Shown here: positions 1 to 11,361 of the stretch, piece after piece
How the letters are laid out: each line of letters opens with the position of its first letter
Position numbering within the stretch: position 1 is the first letter of the stretch
From: Escarpia spicata
Taxonomy: Eukaryota; Annelida; Polychaeta; Sabellida; Siboglinidae
Direction of reading: 5' to 3'
DNA length: 64,000 bases
Assembly (NCBI GenBank): GCA_963995525.1
Contig: OZ023210.1
Span: 23,365,021 to 23,429,020, forward strand
Program-made: the position numbers and the translations under genes
The notes under the pieces: model-generated
What the model saw: the letters and a program-made list of their open reading frames with translations, nothing else
The model's database searches: none
What the model was told of the DNA's origin: nothing

Positions 1-1062
1 GGTGTAACATACTTACAGGAAACTTAACGTTAACGGTTGGGTTAGTTTATCGAACTCCAAACGTAAGCACAGAAGAGAATTTAAAAAACGTACACAACGC
101 TATAAGGGAAGTGAGCAAACGGGACTGTGTTATTATGGGGGATTTTAACCATGGTCATATACAATGGAAATCTCTACAGTGTACGGGGAATGAGGACAAC
201 GAGTTTTTAGTTTCAGTACAAGATAGTTTCCTTTCTCAACATATGCTAGAACTAACCAGGGGTGAGAATGTATTAGACATAGTTCTGTCCTCGCAAAATG
301 AATCAGTTGACAATGTTAAGATATGTGAGCCACTGGGGAGTAATGATCACGACCAGATACATTTTACTCTCAAAGTAAAAAGCAGTACAGAAGAAATTTC
401 CACAAAGGAAGATATAAGGACATGAACACCCTAAATAATTTACAAAGATAGACTGGAATAACACATTGAAGAATAAGACCGTAATAGAATGCCGTAATAT
501 CTTCAAGAATGAAATTGATTACATCGTCGATAAATGTGTTCCCTTAAAAAACACAGGGCAAACGGTCCAGAAAGTCAGTTATCGAAAGAAGCCATTAAAA
601 AAATTAAGTACAAACAAATTATGTGGAAGTCATATAGAAATGATGAAGACTACACCATTTATAAAGAAGCACTTAACCAAGCTACAACTGAAATTAGAAA
701 TTCAAAGAGAAGCTATGAACAACAAATTAGCTAATAATATAAAACATGACAGCAAGAATTTGTTATGCATATGTTTGGAGCAAACAGAAAGTTCAGGATA
801 AGGTCGATCTTCCAGTAGATAGTGCTGGAAATGTAATACTAGAGGGATTTTTAATGGCAACAGATTATGTGTTCTTGTTAAGCATAACTTGATAAACACA
901 TCTCAACATGGGTTTCTAAATGCGAGGTCATGCTAAACAAATATGTTATGTTTTTGGGGAGATATTACTAAGTGGGTAGATAAGGGATCACCAGTAGATA
1001 TCATTGTCCACCTGCCATCTAGAGTTAATTCTCTGGGTGGCAATCTTGTTAAATCTTGTTAA
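1..1062 (+). mobile_element. CR1-like LINE, family A, copy A1 (decayed, internally deleted)
   Basis: The plus strand carries the end of an apurinic-type endonuclease domain (GDFNH and SDHD-like NDHD motifs, 111-425), then a linker region (466-801) that matches the better preserved copy at 21586-24469. At about 850-1010 the sequence jumps to a short reverse-transcriptase segment (HNLINxSQHGF-like, then WVDxGSPVDII-like), so most of the RT between and after is deleted. The 3' end is recognisable: after a short inverted motif comes a repeated AATCTTGTTA sequence ending near 1062, the same tail seen reversed near 21586-21610. Stops and frameshifts break it, and the 5' part lies outside the window. 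Confidence 0.85.
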
Positions 1063-2795
1063 AACATGTCAACTATCAAAACCGAAACATGTATGTGATG
1101 GACAGGTTTAAATTTTAATAAAAGCACAAAATCACAAGCCACGTTCTCAATACCAAAATACGATGCATAAAGGCGGGTGTACACAAGCTGTTATGCCTTA
1201 CTTTAAAACCCGAAGATCCAGGCAAGTTATGTACGTAGCGTTGATTTTATCGCTTTTTGCCCGTGGCTTAAACCATTCATATCCAGTCAAGTGCACTCCA
1301 GATAACCCAAACTCGCATAACTTAATATAAGTTGAATTAATTAAGGTGATCTTCATCTGATAGGTGGAACGTCTGATGAATAGAATGTTATCATACCATG
1401 ACATGGGTCCCTGGACTGGAGATTCTACTTATCCAGACTACACTGTATTATTGTTGTGCAGTGTCAATGCCATTGCAAATTATAACCAAGCAAGTGCACA
1501 TTCCGTATCTTGTGGTAATGGTATACTAAGTTCAAGAACCCATCATGTTTAAAAAAGGTAAAGGATATTAAAATGTTTTCTGATATGTTTGACTGAGTCC
1601 AGAAAATAAAGTATTATTTAAGGCCCCTGTCCGAGGTAGTATTTTTGCCCTGGAGCTAATCCATCATTCCTCCATTAATTATTATAATCGTCTGGGTTGC
1701 AGCTTATCACCTGTTTACTGCCATGTAAGATATTTTAATCTGAAATGTGTTAAGTATACAGAGTTTCTCACTCATTTCAGAAGTGTGTATACACATCCAC
1801 ATAAAGCCGAAAGTTGATGAAATCGAGGAAGACATCACAGAAACATTGAAATTTACGACTCACATTAGAGTCAGAGAGGGCGGAAGTTACCAAAGTATTT
1901 GAACTAGACTTGCTCATTTAAAAAATACGTGCTGAAGAAAGACTTTTAACCCACTATGTTCTTTTTCTTATGTCAAATAACACCTGAAATGCATCTCTGA
2001 GCTATTTATTTACATATGTTAATAGCTATGCCAAATAATATAAGATTCTTGTTTTTGCTGCAAATCCTACATTGTGCATTTTTTGGTGCAAGAAATCTAC
2101 ATTATAAAACAATATGGTTCTTTGTCTATTTGTTTGACTATAGACCCTTATCTCCTTTAGTTTTTCATGTATGCGGCTGAAATGTTGTATGTGATCTTGT
2201 GGGTCCTTTGGGGTGGTTCGTAGATTTAGATTTGTTTAATTCATCCACGGGGTGGGGATCTTGGAGGGTCACAATTTTTGCTGCTGAAACTTTGTGTGCA
2301 ATCTAGCGGACTAATTGAGGTGGATCATAGATTTATATTTTTTAAATTCAGGGGTGGGGATCTTGGAGGGTCATAAGTTTAAAATGGCACTTATCTCCGT
2401 CAGTTTTTGTGTATATGAGGCTGGAAATTGTCATGCGATCTAGTGGGCCTTCTCAGGTGGTTCAAAGATTTAGATTGTTTTCAAAATTCTTCTGGGGCCT
2501 ATGATCTTGTGGGAGTCACATACATATGACTGTCATTTTCCCTGGGCAATGCTGGTCAACTCTGCTAGTTGTTCAATAATACATCATCAAACCAAATTCT
2601 TTAAAAAAAGGTCTTTCAATTCACAAAAATAAGTGTTTGATTCATGTATTGATATTTAGAATCCATTCTTATATTCGACAGATGCTAGAGGTCACCCAGG
2701 TCCAGAAGTTCAAAGAAGATGACAAAGAAGATAATTTTTTGTAACTGGCATGTGTAATAAAATTAATGGTGACCCATGTATAATTGTTTCATTGT
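1063..2795. other. No gene recognised
   Basis: AT-rich sequence with only short open frames. I looked here on the minus strand for the missing C-terminal copper-binding exons of the oxidase gene at 3178-7687 (HPxHxHG and HCHxxxH type motifs) and did not find them. Confidence 0.5.
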
Positions 2796-2807
2796 TCTAT
2801 ATTTTCA

Positions 2808-3120
2808 GAACGTCTTTGGAACGTTAAGAAAAAATTCCAAATAGACGTTATGTTAACGTTACACAATAATATTATCCATAACATACTGGGAATGTTAAGA
2901 AAACTTTCCAAAAAAACGTTTTCAGAACGTTGTCACTAACGTTATCATAACACAACAATAACATTCTGGGAACGTTAAAGAAACTTTTAAAAAAAACATT
3001 ATGCATAACGTTCATAGAACGTTAAGAAAACTTTCCAGAAAAAAAACGTTCCCAGAACGTTACGACTAACGTTATTGTAACATAAGAATAACGTTGTGGG
3101 AACGTTCTGGGAACATGTTT
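2808..3120. repeat. Degenerate tandem repeat rich in palindromic AACGTT
   Basis: AACGTT and near variants recur many times, mostly in the context GGGAACGTTAAGAAAAC, in irregular units of roughly 50-80 bp. It looks like the tandem-repeat body of a non-autonomous element. It lies just downstream (minus strand) of the last oxidase exon found. Confidence 0.7.
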
Positions 3121-3177
3121 TTGTTAACTGGGAAAAAGTTGTTGTTTGTTTGCCTTAAAAAAACATGTGATCCGTAC

Positions 3178-3418
3178 CTTTCTAGATGTAAACGGTGCGT
3201 CCTTCGGCGAAGCAGACATGACAGCAGCCCGCACCCAATATTTTCCAAGCGTCTGATTGGCCGAAATCTCGAAATCAACAGTTTCTCCAGGATTCACCAG
3301 TATGATGTCGACTTCGAGAGGCGTGACGTCATAGCCGTCCGTGGCGACGAGAGTCATGACGTGACCATCTACGCTGACTTCATACGGTACCTCGACACCC
3401 GTGTGAGCCATTCGGAAC
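3178..3418 (-). CDS. Multicopper oxidase exon 6 (second cupredoxin domain)
   Basis: Encodes the FRMAHTGVEV, DGYDV, NPGETVDFEI and YWVRA motifs of the second domain. In phase with exon 5; donor GTACGG at 3172-3177. No continuation was found further left. Confidence 0.85.
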
Positions 3419-5348
3419 CTGCGTGCAACGAAAACAAAGTACATCTTCAAGAATACAAGTATGGACACCTCTCAGTGAACTACTAATGGATTAACGGTCT
3501 CTTCTTCAGAGTCAGAATCAGCTGTTCTCTGTTGTCACGTAACGATGTTCGTCATTATCACAAGACAATTACAATTAAGGATAGGGTGTAATCTCTGTGT
3601 TGATGGGCCACTGTGATATATGTTGCTGTAAAGGTGTTCCCATCGTTGGCACAACGTTCTCAGGATACATTCGCGAATGTGGCCTTCGTGTTTGGTATTT
3701 TCTTTGAGCGATCTTCTTTGAGCTGCACTAATGTGACAACCACAAACATCGTCATATGATAGTAGGGGGCAGCTCAAACGTACGCTGAAGAAGATACCTC
3801 GATGCCACGAATGCTCCATCGAGCCTGAGAATTGCATTACGAGAGGTGTCTATATATTGTTTGATTAAAAATCATATGCCATAATCCTGATGCAATTTAC
3901 ATGCTGAAAAAGACAAGTCTCATTGGATAAGTTGATTTGACAAGTTGACTAATATCGACTGTGTTAATTTTAAGGCGACGTCCTTGTTATAGGAACGCAA
4001 ACTATACATGCTGTATAATAGGTTAGCTCCAAGATGATTCCATGTCTAAAAATAGCATAGGGCCATAGACAAAGTGTTTACAACATATTCACGCATCGAT
4101 CGCACATTGCACTACTTTTGGCATGCAACCAACAAACATCATTGCATCACCTGTAGTTGTTCCCTTGGGCGACGTAGAAGGTTTCCAGAGGGAGAGGTTC
4201 ACCGCGTCTCCGCCCCCGCCCGTTGATGAGACTCGCCCCGTAGCGTAGTGACGACAACTCCGCCCCGCCTGTCATGAACATCTGCTCTGTCGCTCCCTGG
4301 AAGTTCTCACCAGTGCCGCGATGAAGACCCGCCCTGAGAACATCGTTGAATCCTGCATTGTGAATTATTTGCAATTGTGGTACTAACGTTTCTAAGCTGA
4401 ACATTATAAGCATTGTGTAATTATAGTACTCTTTGTCATAGTCTTTGTTATATATAACATAATTGTTCAATCAGTGGCCCTTCGACAAAGCAGATTTAAT
4501 GGTGATCCACAAAACTATTTTACAGGCGTAACTAACGACAACAAAACCTAAACAGTCAGCGGGAACGAATTTAAAAGAAATACTGTAGTGGTGAATGGTA
4601 ACGGTTGCCCTTTGTTAGTTAGTGTTTTAAACTTACCGCTAAATGTTTTTACGTTCCAATTCACAACTCATAAATACGACGTTTATCGAAGGTTATTTAT
4701 TTGTCGTGAACTCGCGTACGTAAATACGAGCACACTCAACCACATGCTTCGAAGCAATGATATCACCTTAACAAACCTGTAAGGACTGAGTATCTCCATG
4801 GTGATGGCGGAGTCGTCGTACCAATCGGCGATTAGCATCGGGAACGACTGCATTTTCGGGGGTTGTCTGTAAACCGTGCAGTACGTGTGGGATGAATAAG
4901 ATATGTACGCACGCATGTATGCCCACACGAACACTGCAGACACTGAGGCACACTCATACGCAGATGAACGAACGCACACCCGTACAGAGGGAGAGAGAAC
5001 AGCGAACAGCGAACAACAGAAAGAGAGAGAGAAAGAAACAGAGAGGGGAGGGAGGAAGGTAGGGAGGGAGGGAGGGAGGGAGGGAGGGAGGGAGGGAGGG
5101 AAGGAGGGAGAGAGAGAGGGAGGGAGGGAGGGAGGGAGGGAGGGAGGGAGGGAGGGAGGGAGGGAGGGAGGGAGGGAGGGAGGGAGGGAGGGAGGGAGGG
5201 AGGGAGGGAGGGAGGGAGGGAGGGAGGGAGGGAGGGAGGGAGGGAGGGAGGGAGGGAGGGAGGGAGGGAGGGAGGGAGGGAGGGAGGGAGGGAGGGAGGG
5301 AGGGAGGGAGGGAGGGACTGACGGACGGACAGACAGACAGACAGACTT

Positions 5349-5393
<45 letters not shown>

Positions 5394-7687
5394 TAGATAG
5401 ATAGATACAAAAAGAGAGAGAAAGAGAAGAGAAGAGAGAGAGAGGGGCAGAGGGAGAGTGAGATAATGCGTGAATGAGTGAGTGAGTGAGTGAGTGAGTG
5501 AGTGAGTGAGTGAGTGAGTGAGTGAGTGAGTGAGTGAGTGAGTGAGTGAGTGAGTGGGTGGGTGGGTGGGTGGGTGGGTGGGTGGGTGGGTGGGTGGGTG
5601 GGTGGGTGGGTGGGTGGGTGGGTGGGTGGGTGGGTGGGTGGGTGGGTGGGTGGGTGGGTGGGTGGGTGGGTGGGTGGGTGGGTGGGTGGGTGGGTGGGTG
5701 AGTGAGTGAGTGAGTGAGTGATTGGGTGGGTGGGTGGGTGGGTGGGTGGGTGGGTGGGTGGGTGGGTGGGTGGGTGGGTGGGTGGGTGGGTGAGCGAGTG
5801 AGTGAGTGACTGAGTGAGTGACTGAATGAGTGAGTGACTGAGTGACTGAGTGACTGAGCGACTGAGCGAGTGAGTGACGGAAAGAGAAAGGACGTCATAC
5901 GGATCTACACAAACACTCTCGCAAACAAATAAACGTCAAACCAAGTTGACAAAGTTGCGCTGCCAGTGCAAATGGCTACAATAATTTATACGTATGTGAA
6001 AGAGCGTTGTTAATTTAGACGAGGCCTATGACACGTTTGGATAGTATAACATGAACAGTGACTAGCAATATCGATTTAGCTTGTACGATCATACGACATC
6101 TAGTTTTAGTAAGCATACATACATGAGGACTTATCATTATTAACAATACGTGTTCGCGTTCTTAGACATCTTCGTCATTACTCAAATCGGTGCGCAATGG
6201 TATATATTGGTATAACTGTGTGCGCCTCTTTACCTGTGTATGATTATCATCCCGTACAGCCCATCAATTCGCTGGTTCTCGAAGTGGGCATGGTACCAGT
6301 GCGTTCCGCCAGGGTTCGCCTCGAACCGGTAAGTGAACGTTTGACGCGGGAGAATGGGACACTGGGTGATGAAACCCACCCCGTCCATCCAAGGCGTACC
6401 CTTCTGGATCACGCCGTGAAAGTGTACAGTGGTGCCCTCTAGGAGCAGGTGGTTGGTCACGTGAACAACGACCTAGTCCAATCAGATCGAGAATAACCGT
6501 TAATCTCAAAACGGAGTGTTCCCACTAAGGTTTGAATGCGGGTTAAGTCGTTAAACCAAGCGTGCACTTGCAAACGTTCCGTCACTTTTATCGGTGCTCA
6601 AATTAACTATTCATTTATCACATAGCAACACAGAATCAAGCTTAATCTACCAACAACATTAAGCGTCGGAACGTGGTGAATATTCGAGGGGAAGAGCTGA
6701 GGTTCACCAAAACCTTCAGTTGGACCTCTTGGAGGCTCACACAAACTTCCAACTTAACCCCACTTGTTGACATATTGAGGAGCTAAGACTATCTCTAGTC
6801 CCCTGCATCAAAAATATCCCCCAGTTCCCCGGTTCCACGCCTACGTACAATATACAAACACAATAATATTATGTTTGAATTTCGCCATCTCTATTGCTGG
6901 TGGAGGAAATATATATATGCATAACAAAACAACATACACACACCTTACTTAAAGCCAGTCACCAGTCTTTTTGGAAAGAAGAGATGTCTTTAGCGCAAAA
7001 TACCCGACAAACACAAACCAACTCATAAACACAATATACCTGCACGCCTTCCATCACCTCTATGGTTGGTCCGGGGAATTGTTCGTTTATGACGATCACG
7101 TTGCGACTGAATCCATCGGCAGTGATGACGTCACTTGCGTTCACAAACCGACCGATGTGTCCTGGATATCCTTCTTTTGTTCTTACGGAAACGAACATCA
7201 TAAGTATATTATTTACTATATGTCATATGAAGACTGGATTTGCCGAATAAACAACAGACACACAGTTCTTTACGTCATAATAAATACCACCATATGACAA
7301 TAATTACAATAAGTAAGCGCATGTCTTTTTCTATAAATTAAACCATTGAAATATATATATTTATGCTGCAATATACAAATGGTTAATCAAGTGTTTCCAT
7401 AAAAGGAGAACATCCACCGCGAAACATCCACCAACCACTTCGAAAACATATTTAGTAAACAGGTTCTAATTAAATCAGTTTGACATACCTGTATGCGTTT
7501 TCGACAACTTGCAATCTACTACCGTTTAGGGCAACATTGAAGACTTCATTTCCGTCTGCATACGTCATGGTGCGCGTGCGACGCACCACAAACTTGTACT
7601 CGCACACCGGACCGACGCAAAGTTCTCCTAGCGCGAGTTCGACCAGACAGAACGCCTGCAGGAGGAGCCACTGGTATGAACATCTTC
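3178..7687 (-). CDS. Laccase-type multicopper oxidase, partial gene (six exons found)
   Basis: Six minus-strand exons with good AG acceptors and GT donors: 7489-7687, 7040-7181, 6234-6472, 4777-4866, 4151-4352 and 3178-3418. The product reads as the N-terminal and middle cupredoxin domains of an animal laccase-like multicopper oxidase, which oxidises phenolic or metal substrates and reduces O2 to water. The copper ligand motifs HFHG and HWYHAH are present in exon 3. The FPGPTIEVMEG motif in exon 2 and the HTGVEVPYEVSVDGH, DGYDV and NPGETVDF motifs in exon 6 are typical of the family. Reading phase is continuous across exons 1-2, 2-3, 3-4 and 5-6. The 4-5 junction is out of phase, so a small exon is probably missed. 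Exon 1 opens in mid-codon, so a 5' signal-peptide exon lies further right. The C-terminal domain with the type 1/3 copper ligands was not found to the left, so the gene is truncated or continues beyond the window. Confidence 0.85.
4151..4352 (-). CDS. Multicopper oxidase exon 5
   Basis: Encodes SLINGRGRR and a following VAQGNNYR, matching the SxLINGxGR ... Y-R element at the start of the second laccase cupredoxin domain. Acceptor ATGCAG, donor GTGATG. The entry phase does not match the exit phase of exon 4, so an intervening exon is inferred. Confidence 0.82.
4777..4866 (-). CDS. Multicopper oxidase exon 4
   Basis: A 90-bp exon encoding LIADWYDDSA, equivalent to the xxDWxHD element after the first cupredoxin domain. 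Phase is continuous with exon 3 through a split arginine codon; acceptor TTTACAG, donor GTTTGT. It is separated from exon 3 by the microsatellite intron. Confidence 0.8.
5041..5880. repeat. Compound microsatellite inside the oxidase intron
   Basis: On the plus strand: GGGA repeats (about 5060-5316), GACA/GATA repeats (about 5320-5405), GTGA repeats (5475-5553), GTGG repeats (5554-5700 and 5725-5790) and mixed GTGA/CTGA repeats to 5880. The plus strand is strongly purine- and G-rich throughout. Long open frames across it are artefacts of tetranucleotide repetition. It sits between exons 3 and 4 of the oxidase gene. Confidence 0.97.
6234..6472 (-). CDS. Multicopper oxidase exon 3 (copper ligands HFHG and HWYHAH)
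   Basis: Acceptor CTAG before GTCGTTGTT; donor GTAAAG. It carries two of the four conserved copper-binding histidine motifs (type 2/3 cluster) plus the GVGFITQCPI segment typical of laccases. Both motifs are intact. Confidence 0.92.
7040..7181 (-). CDS. Multicopper oxidase exon 2 (start of first cupredoxin domain)
   Basis: Encodes GYPGHIGR, ITADG and VINEQFPGPTIEVMEG, the standard opening of a laccase cupredoxin domain. The split arginine codon joins in phase with exon 1. The donor is GTATAT at 7034-7039. Confidence 0.85.
7489..7687 (-). CDS. Multicopper oxidase exon 1 of those found (N-terminal region)
   Basis: Acceptor AG at 7688-7689 and donor GTATGT at 7483-7488. It encodes a hydrophobic stretch (WLLLQAFCLVELALGE), probably the end of a secretion signal, then a CxGxxCEYKFxV motif and TMTYADG typical of invertebrate laccases. 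It enters with two bases of a split codon, so an upstream exon with the start codon must exist. Confidence 0.7.
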
Positions 7688-7969
7688 CTGTAACGGCAAC
7701 AGTCAGTCGCGTGCATAATACTAGATGACATATATAACGTGACAATTAAATAGCAATCTAATATTGATGCGCTCAAGGAAAAGTCAGCATGCTATATTTA
7801 TAAGTCGCTGTGTGTGGATCTCAGTTTCGTCTCATCCACTTGGCCATGCACCATAGATTCCAACCAACGGCATCGGAACTTGAACTGTGGGCACCTTGGC
7901 AATAATAACAGTGGCGCCGGCGTATACGTCAGAACGTACGTAGGGGTGATCGGGGCAAAGCGGATGCTG

Positions 7970-8028
7970 ACGAGTTTCGTAATTTGCCAGCTGTATACAA
8001 AATACAGCTGGCAAATTACGAAACTCGT
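7970..8028. repeat. Perfect 27-bp inverted repeat (hairpin)
   Basis: Arms 7970-7996 and 8002-8028 are exact reverse complements around a 5-base spacer ACAAA. The arms contain CAGCTG and a run of TTTCGTAATTT. No gene or known terminal inverted repeat was recognised around it. Confidence 0.95.
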
Positions 8029-8312
8029 GTTTATTTTGGTAAAAAATTTCCATTTTGCTCCAGGGTGGGGGAACAGGACATATTGTAGTCGGAATACTCT
8101 CCAAGTCCTCCACGCATTAATCGCCGGACAAGAAAATAATTTTGTCGCTTGAACGAAAGGCAACATCAAGTCTGTATAGGGAGTGTCTAAAACGTACTTA
8201 GAATATACGTGGAGAACATACGTTGTTTGTTTAGAGTATCCGCTTTGCCACACGTCCCCCTATGTACATGTGTATGCATATATAATTGTATGCGTGCACG
8301 CGTCTATTCATA

Positions 8313-8580
8313 CAGGGGCGGATCCAGATATCGTGTCTGGGAGGGCACAAAAACCTCCACTGGCGGCCGAACCAAATGGTGTAGTAGAAATGTTGTGGCT
8401 GTCGCGCCGCCGTAAGTCCAGCCGCTGTCTGGGCTGGACTGAATATATCAAAAGACGGATAGGGGGTGCTGTTGAACATTTTTCGTCACTGCGCGGCCGT
8501 AATTTCAGAGCTCTTCTTCACCGCGCGAATAATTGTGTTTATTTGTCTAACATAAGAACAATACACAAAGTGTGATACAT
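8313..8580. mobile_element. hAT-like non-autonomous element fragment (AGGGGCGGATCCAG end)
   Basis: Starts with AGGGGCGGATCCAG near 8315 and continues with the CCTCCACTGGCGGCCGA block also present at 50477-51302 and, reversed, at 51405-51600. No matching right end is seen before LINE C, so this copy is partial. Confidence 0.65.
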
Positions 8581-8940
8581 CAAGAAATAATTATGTCGGA
8601 AAAAAGGGGCATACTGAAGAGATTTTTATATATATTTGTATACCCCTACGAATTATCTGCTTACAACACATGACAAAGATTACATAAATACACATTAATA
8701 ATAGTAATTTTGTGCTAATCGGTATTTTACATTGACTTGCAGCAATTAATTTTTTAGCAGTGACATGTATTTGTTTTACATATATTTGTTAATAATGCAC
8801 CTTTTTAATGTACAAACAAATGCATGAAATGTGGGCTTCATGGCAGTACTGGAAGGCAATGAATTCCAGCATTTTACTCCATAAATTAATAGCTACTTTA
8901 ACTTCACGTTTGTTCGAACACTTTGTCTGACATATTGATA

Positions 8941-10020
8941 CTAAACTCGTGATAAGTGTGATAAGTGTGAAGAAGACTGTTTTGTAAACAAAGACTGCAA
9001 ATTGGCAGGTACTAGTAAATTGTTATACGCTTTATACATAATTGACAAAACCCTAAAATCCACTACGTCTTGAAACTTTAGTTCTCTACATCTATAAAAT
9101 AGCATACGAGTATGATGAAGTTTATCAACACCACATACCAGTCTGATCACCCTGTTTTGAAAGATTGTAATACAATAAACATTGGTGATATACGTAGTTC
9201 CCCAAACTTCACAACAGTAACTCATTATTGGTAAGAAGAGTGAATAATACAAAGTAAGTAAGCTGTTGGTTCCTAGGATATGACTTGCGTTATACATTAC
9301 TCCAGCTATTCTAGACAGCATGTTGGTTCCTAGGATATGACTTGCTTTATATATTACTCCAGCTATTCTAGACAGCCTGTTGGTTCCTAGGATATGACTT
9401 GCTTTATATATTACTCCAGCTATTCTAGACAGCCTGTTGGTTCCTAGGATATGACTTGCTTTATACATTACTCCAGCTATTCTAGACAGCCTATTGGTTC
9501 CTAGGATATGACTTGCTTTATACATTACTCCAGCTATTCTAGACAGCCTGTTGGTTCCTAGGATATGACTTGCTTTATACATTACTCCAGCTATTCTAGA
9601 CAGCCTGTTGGTTCCTAGGATATGACTTGCTTTATACATTACTCCTGCTATTCTAGACAGCCTGTTGGTTCCTAGGATATGACTTGCTTTATACATTACT
9701 CCAGCTATTCTATACAGCCTGTTGGTTCCTAGGATATGACTTGCCTTATACATTACTCCAGCTATTCTAGACAGCCTGTTGGTTCCTAGGATATGACTTG
9801 CTTTATACATTACTCCAGCTATTCTAGACAGCCTGTTGGTTCCTAGGATATGACTTGCTTTATACATTACTCCAGCTATTCTAGACAGCCTGTTGGTTCC
9901 TTGGATATGACTTGCTTTATACATTACTCCAGCTATTCTAGACAGCCGGGTTTTAACACTGTTTATGTGATATTTCCAAGTAAGTTTTTCATCAATGTAA
10001 ACTCCAAGAAATGTTGTCAT
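8941..10020 (-). pseudogene. LINE C ORF2 C-terminal part with in-frame repeat expansion
   Basis: A 359-codon open frame. It starts with FLGVYIDEKLTWKYHI, the usual segment after the RT palm in CR1/Jockey LINEs, and ends with a thumb region including SLFLPIMSYCCEVWG and QNRVIRLVCGV. Between them, twelve copies of a 19-residue repeat (consensus RLSRIAGVMYKASHILGTN) replace what should be a single copy. The frame stays open through all twelve. It is part of a dead element, so no function is claimed. Confidence 0.88.
9264..9947. repeat. 57-bp tandem array, 12 units, inside LINE C
   Basis: Exactly 684 bp of a 57-bp unit beginning TGTTGGTTCCTAGGATATGA on the plus strand. Units differ by only a few substitutions (CTTGC vs TTTGC, ATATATT vs ATACATT, TATACAG vs TAGACAG). 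The unit is a multiple of three, so the LINE frame is preserved. Confidence 0.97.
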
Positions 10021-11361
10021 GTTGACTCAAGTAATTCTGTTATTACGGATTTTTATATTGAAGTCAATGTTTATCTTGCGATTATTACAGATAATGTAAT
10101 AGGTTTTTGAAATATTCAGTTTATTAACAGTAAACCATATACACCCTGTATATAGTTTGTCTAGTTCTTCATTAATCACACGTTTTAGTCTGTTTATCGG
10201 CATCAGAATATAAAATGTTGGTATCATCTGCAAAAAGCACAAATTTAAGAAGTTCTGATAGATTACACGTGTCATTTATATATAAGATGAACAGTTTGGG
10301 GCCTAGCACATACCTCTGTGGTACTCAACTTAAAAGATTAAATGAACATTCGTTTATTTTAACAAATTGTTTTCTATTACGTAAATAACTTTCCACCCAT
10401 TTCTCAGCCACTCCACGAACACCATAGAAATTTAGTTTTGTTAGTAATATTGAATGATTTACGGTGTCAACAACTTTCTTTAGGTCAACAAAAACACCAA
10501 GTGTGTACGTTTTGGTATCTAATGACGTACTAATTTCTTCGACTGGGTCAAGCAATGCATGTGAAGTGGACATCGAGAATTGAAAGCTATACTGGCTGTT
10601 GGACAAGATATTATTTTTGTCAATAAATTCTTCTAATCTTTTATTATATAGTTTTTCAAGTATTTTGGAAAATTAGCACAACTATATTGGTCTGTAGTTG
10701 TCAAATTCTGTTTTAGAACCTTTTTTAAATACAGGAATAACTTTTGTTATTTCCATGCGGGAAGAAAAAACTCCACCTTCAAAAGACATGCTAAATATTG
10801 CTGTTAATGGCATAGTAATAATATTGAATTACTTTTTTATGATTTTCATATTTATATCATTGCTGTCTGTTGAGGTTTTGTTTTTACATGCACTGATGAT
10901 CCCAGTGACTTCTTGTTCACTTACTGGATTTAAGAACATGCTGCTTATATTTGTGTTGTTAAGATAGTCATGAAATGAGGCACCATTTACTGGCGGATCT
11001 ATTTTGGCAGCTAGTTCTTTGCCAATGTTGTGTACATTTTAATTTTTCTCTTAATTATTTTATATTCACATAGTGTGAATATTGGTAAATGGTCAGTAAT
11101 GTCACTAATTAAGATTTCATTTGTAGTTCGCTTATTTATGGCATTTATTAAAAAAAATTATGTCAGAGTGGCCGAATCTCAAGCAATTATTGTTGGCTTA
11201 GTGATTAGAGGATAGAGGCCTAGGCTATACATAGTGTCAATAAAATGTTTTGTACGTAAATTGTCATGATGCTTTAAATGATTAAAATCTCCACATAGAA
11301 ATAATGTGTTAATTTTTGTGTTTCCAAAATGTTTATAATATTTTCACAGAAGATGTCAGTG

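Noticed and set aside
4832..5898. Long open frames over the microsatellites (SLPP, GREG, THPP repeats)
   Set aside because: They exist only because tetranucleotide repeats lack stop codons in those frames.
6197..6509. Plus-strand and alternate minus-strand frames over oxidase exon 3
   Set aside because: Shadows of the real exon, which has copper motifs and splice sites in another frame.
9264..9947. Regular 57-bp array resembling a CRISPR
   Set aside because: Units are contiguous with no unique spacers, keep a LINE reading frame, and the genome is animal.
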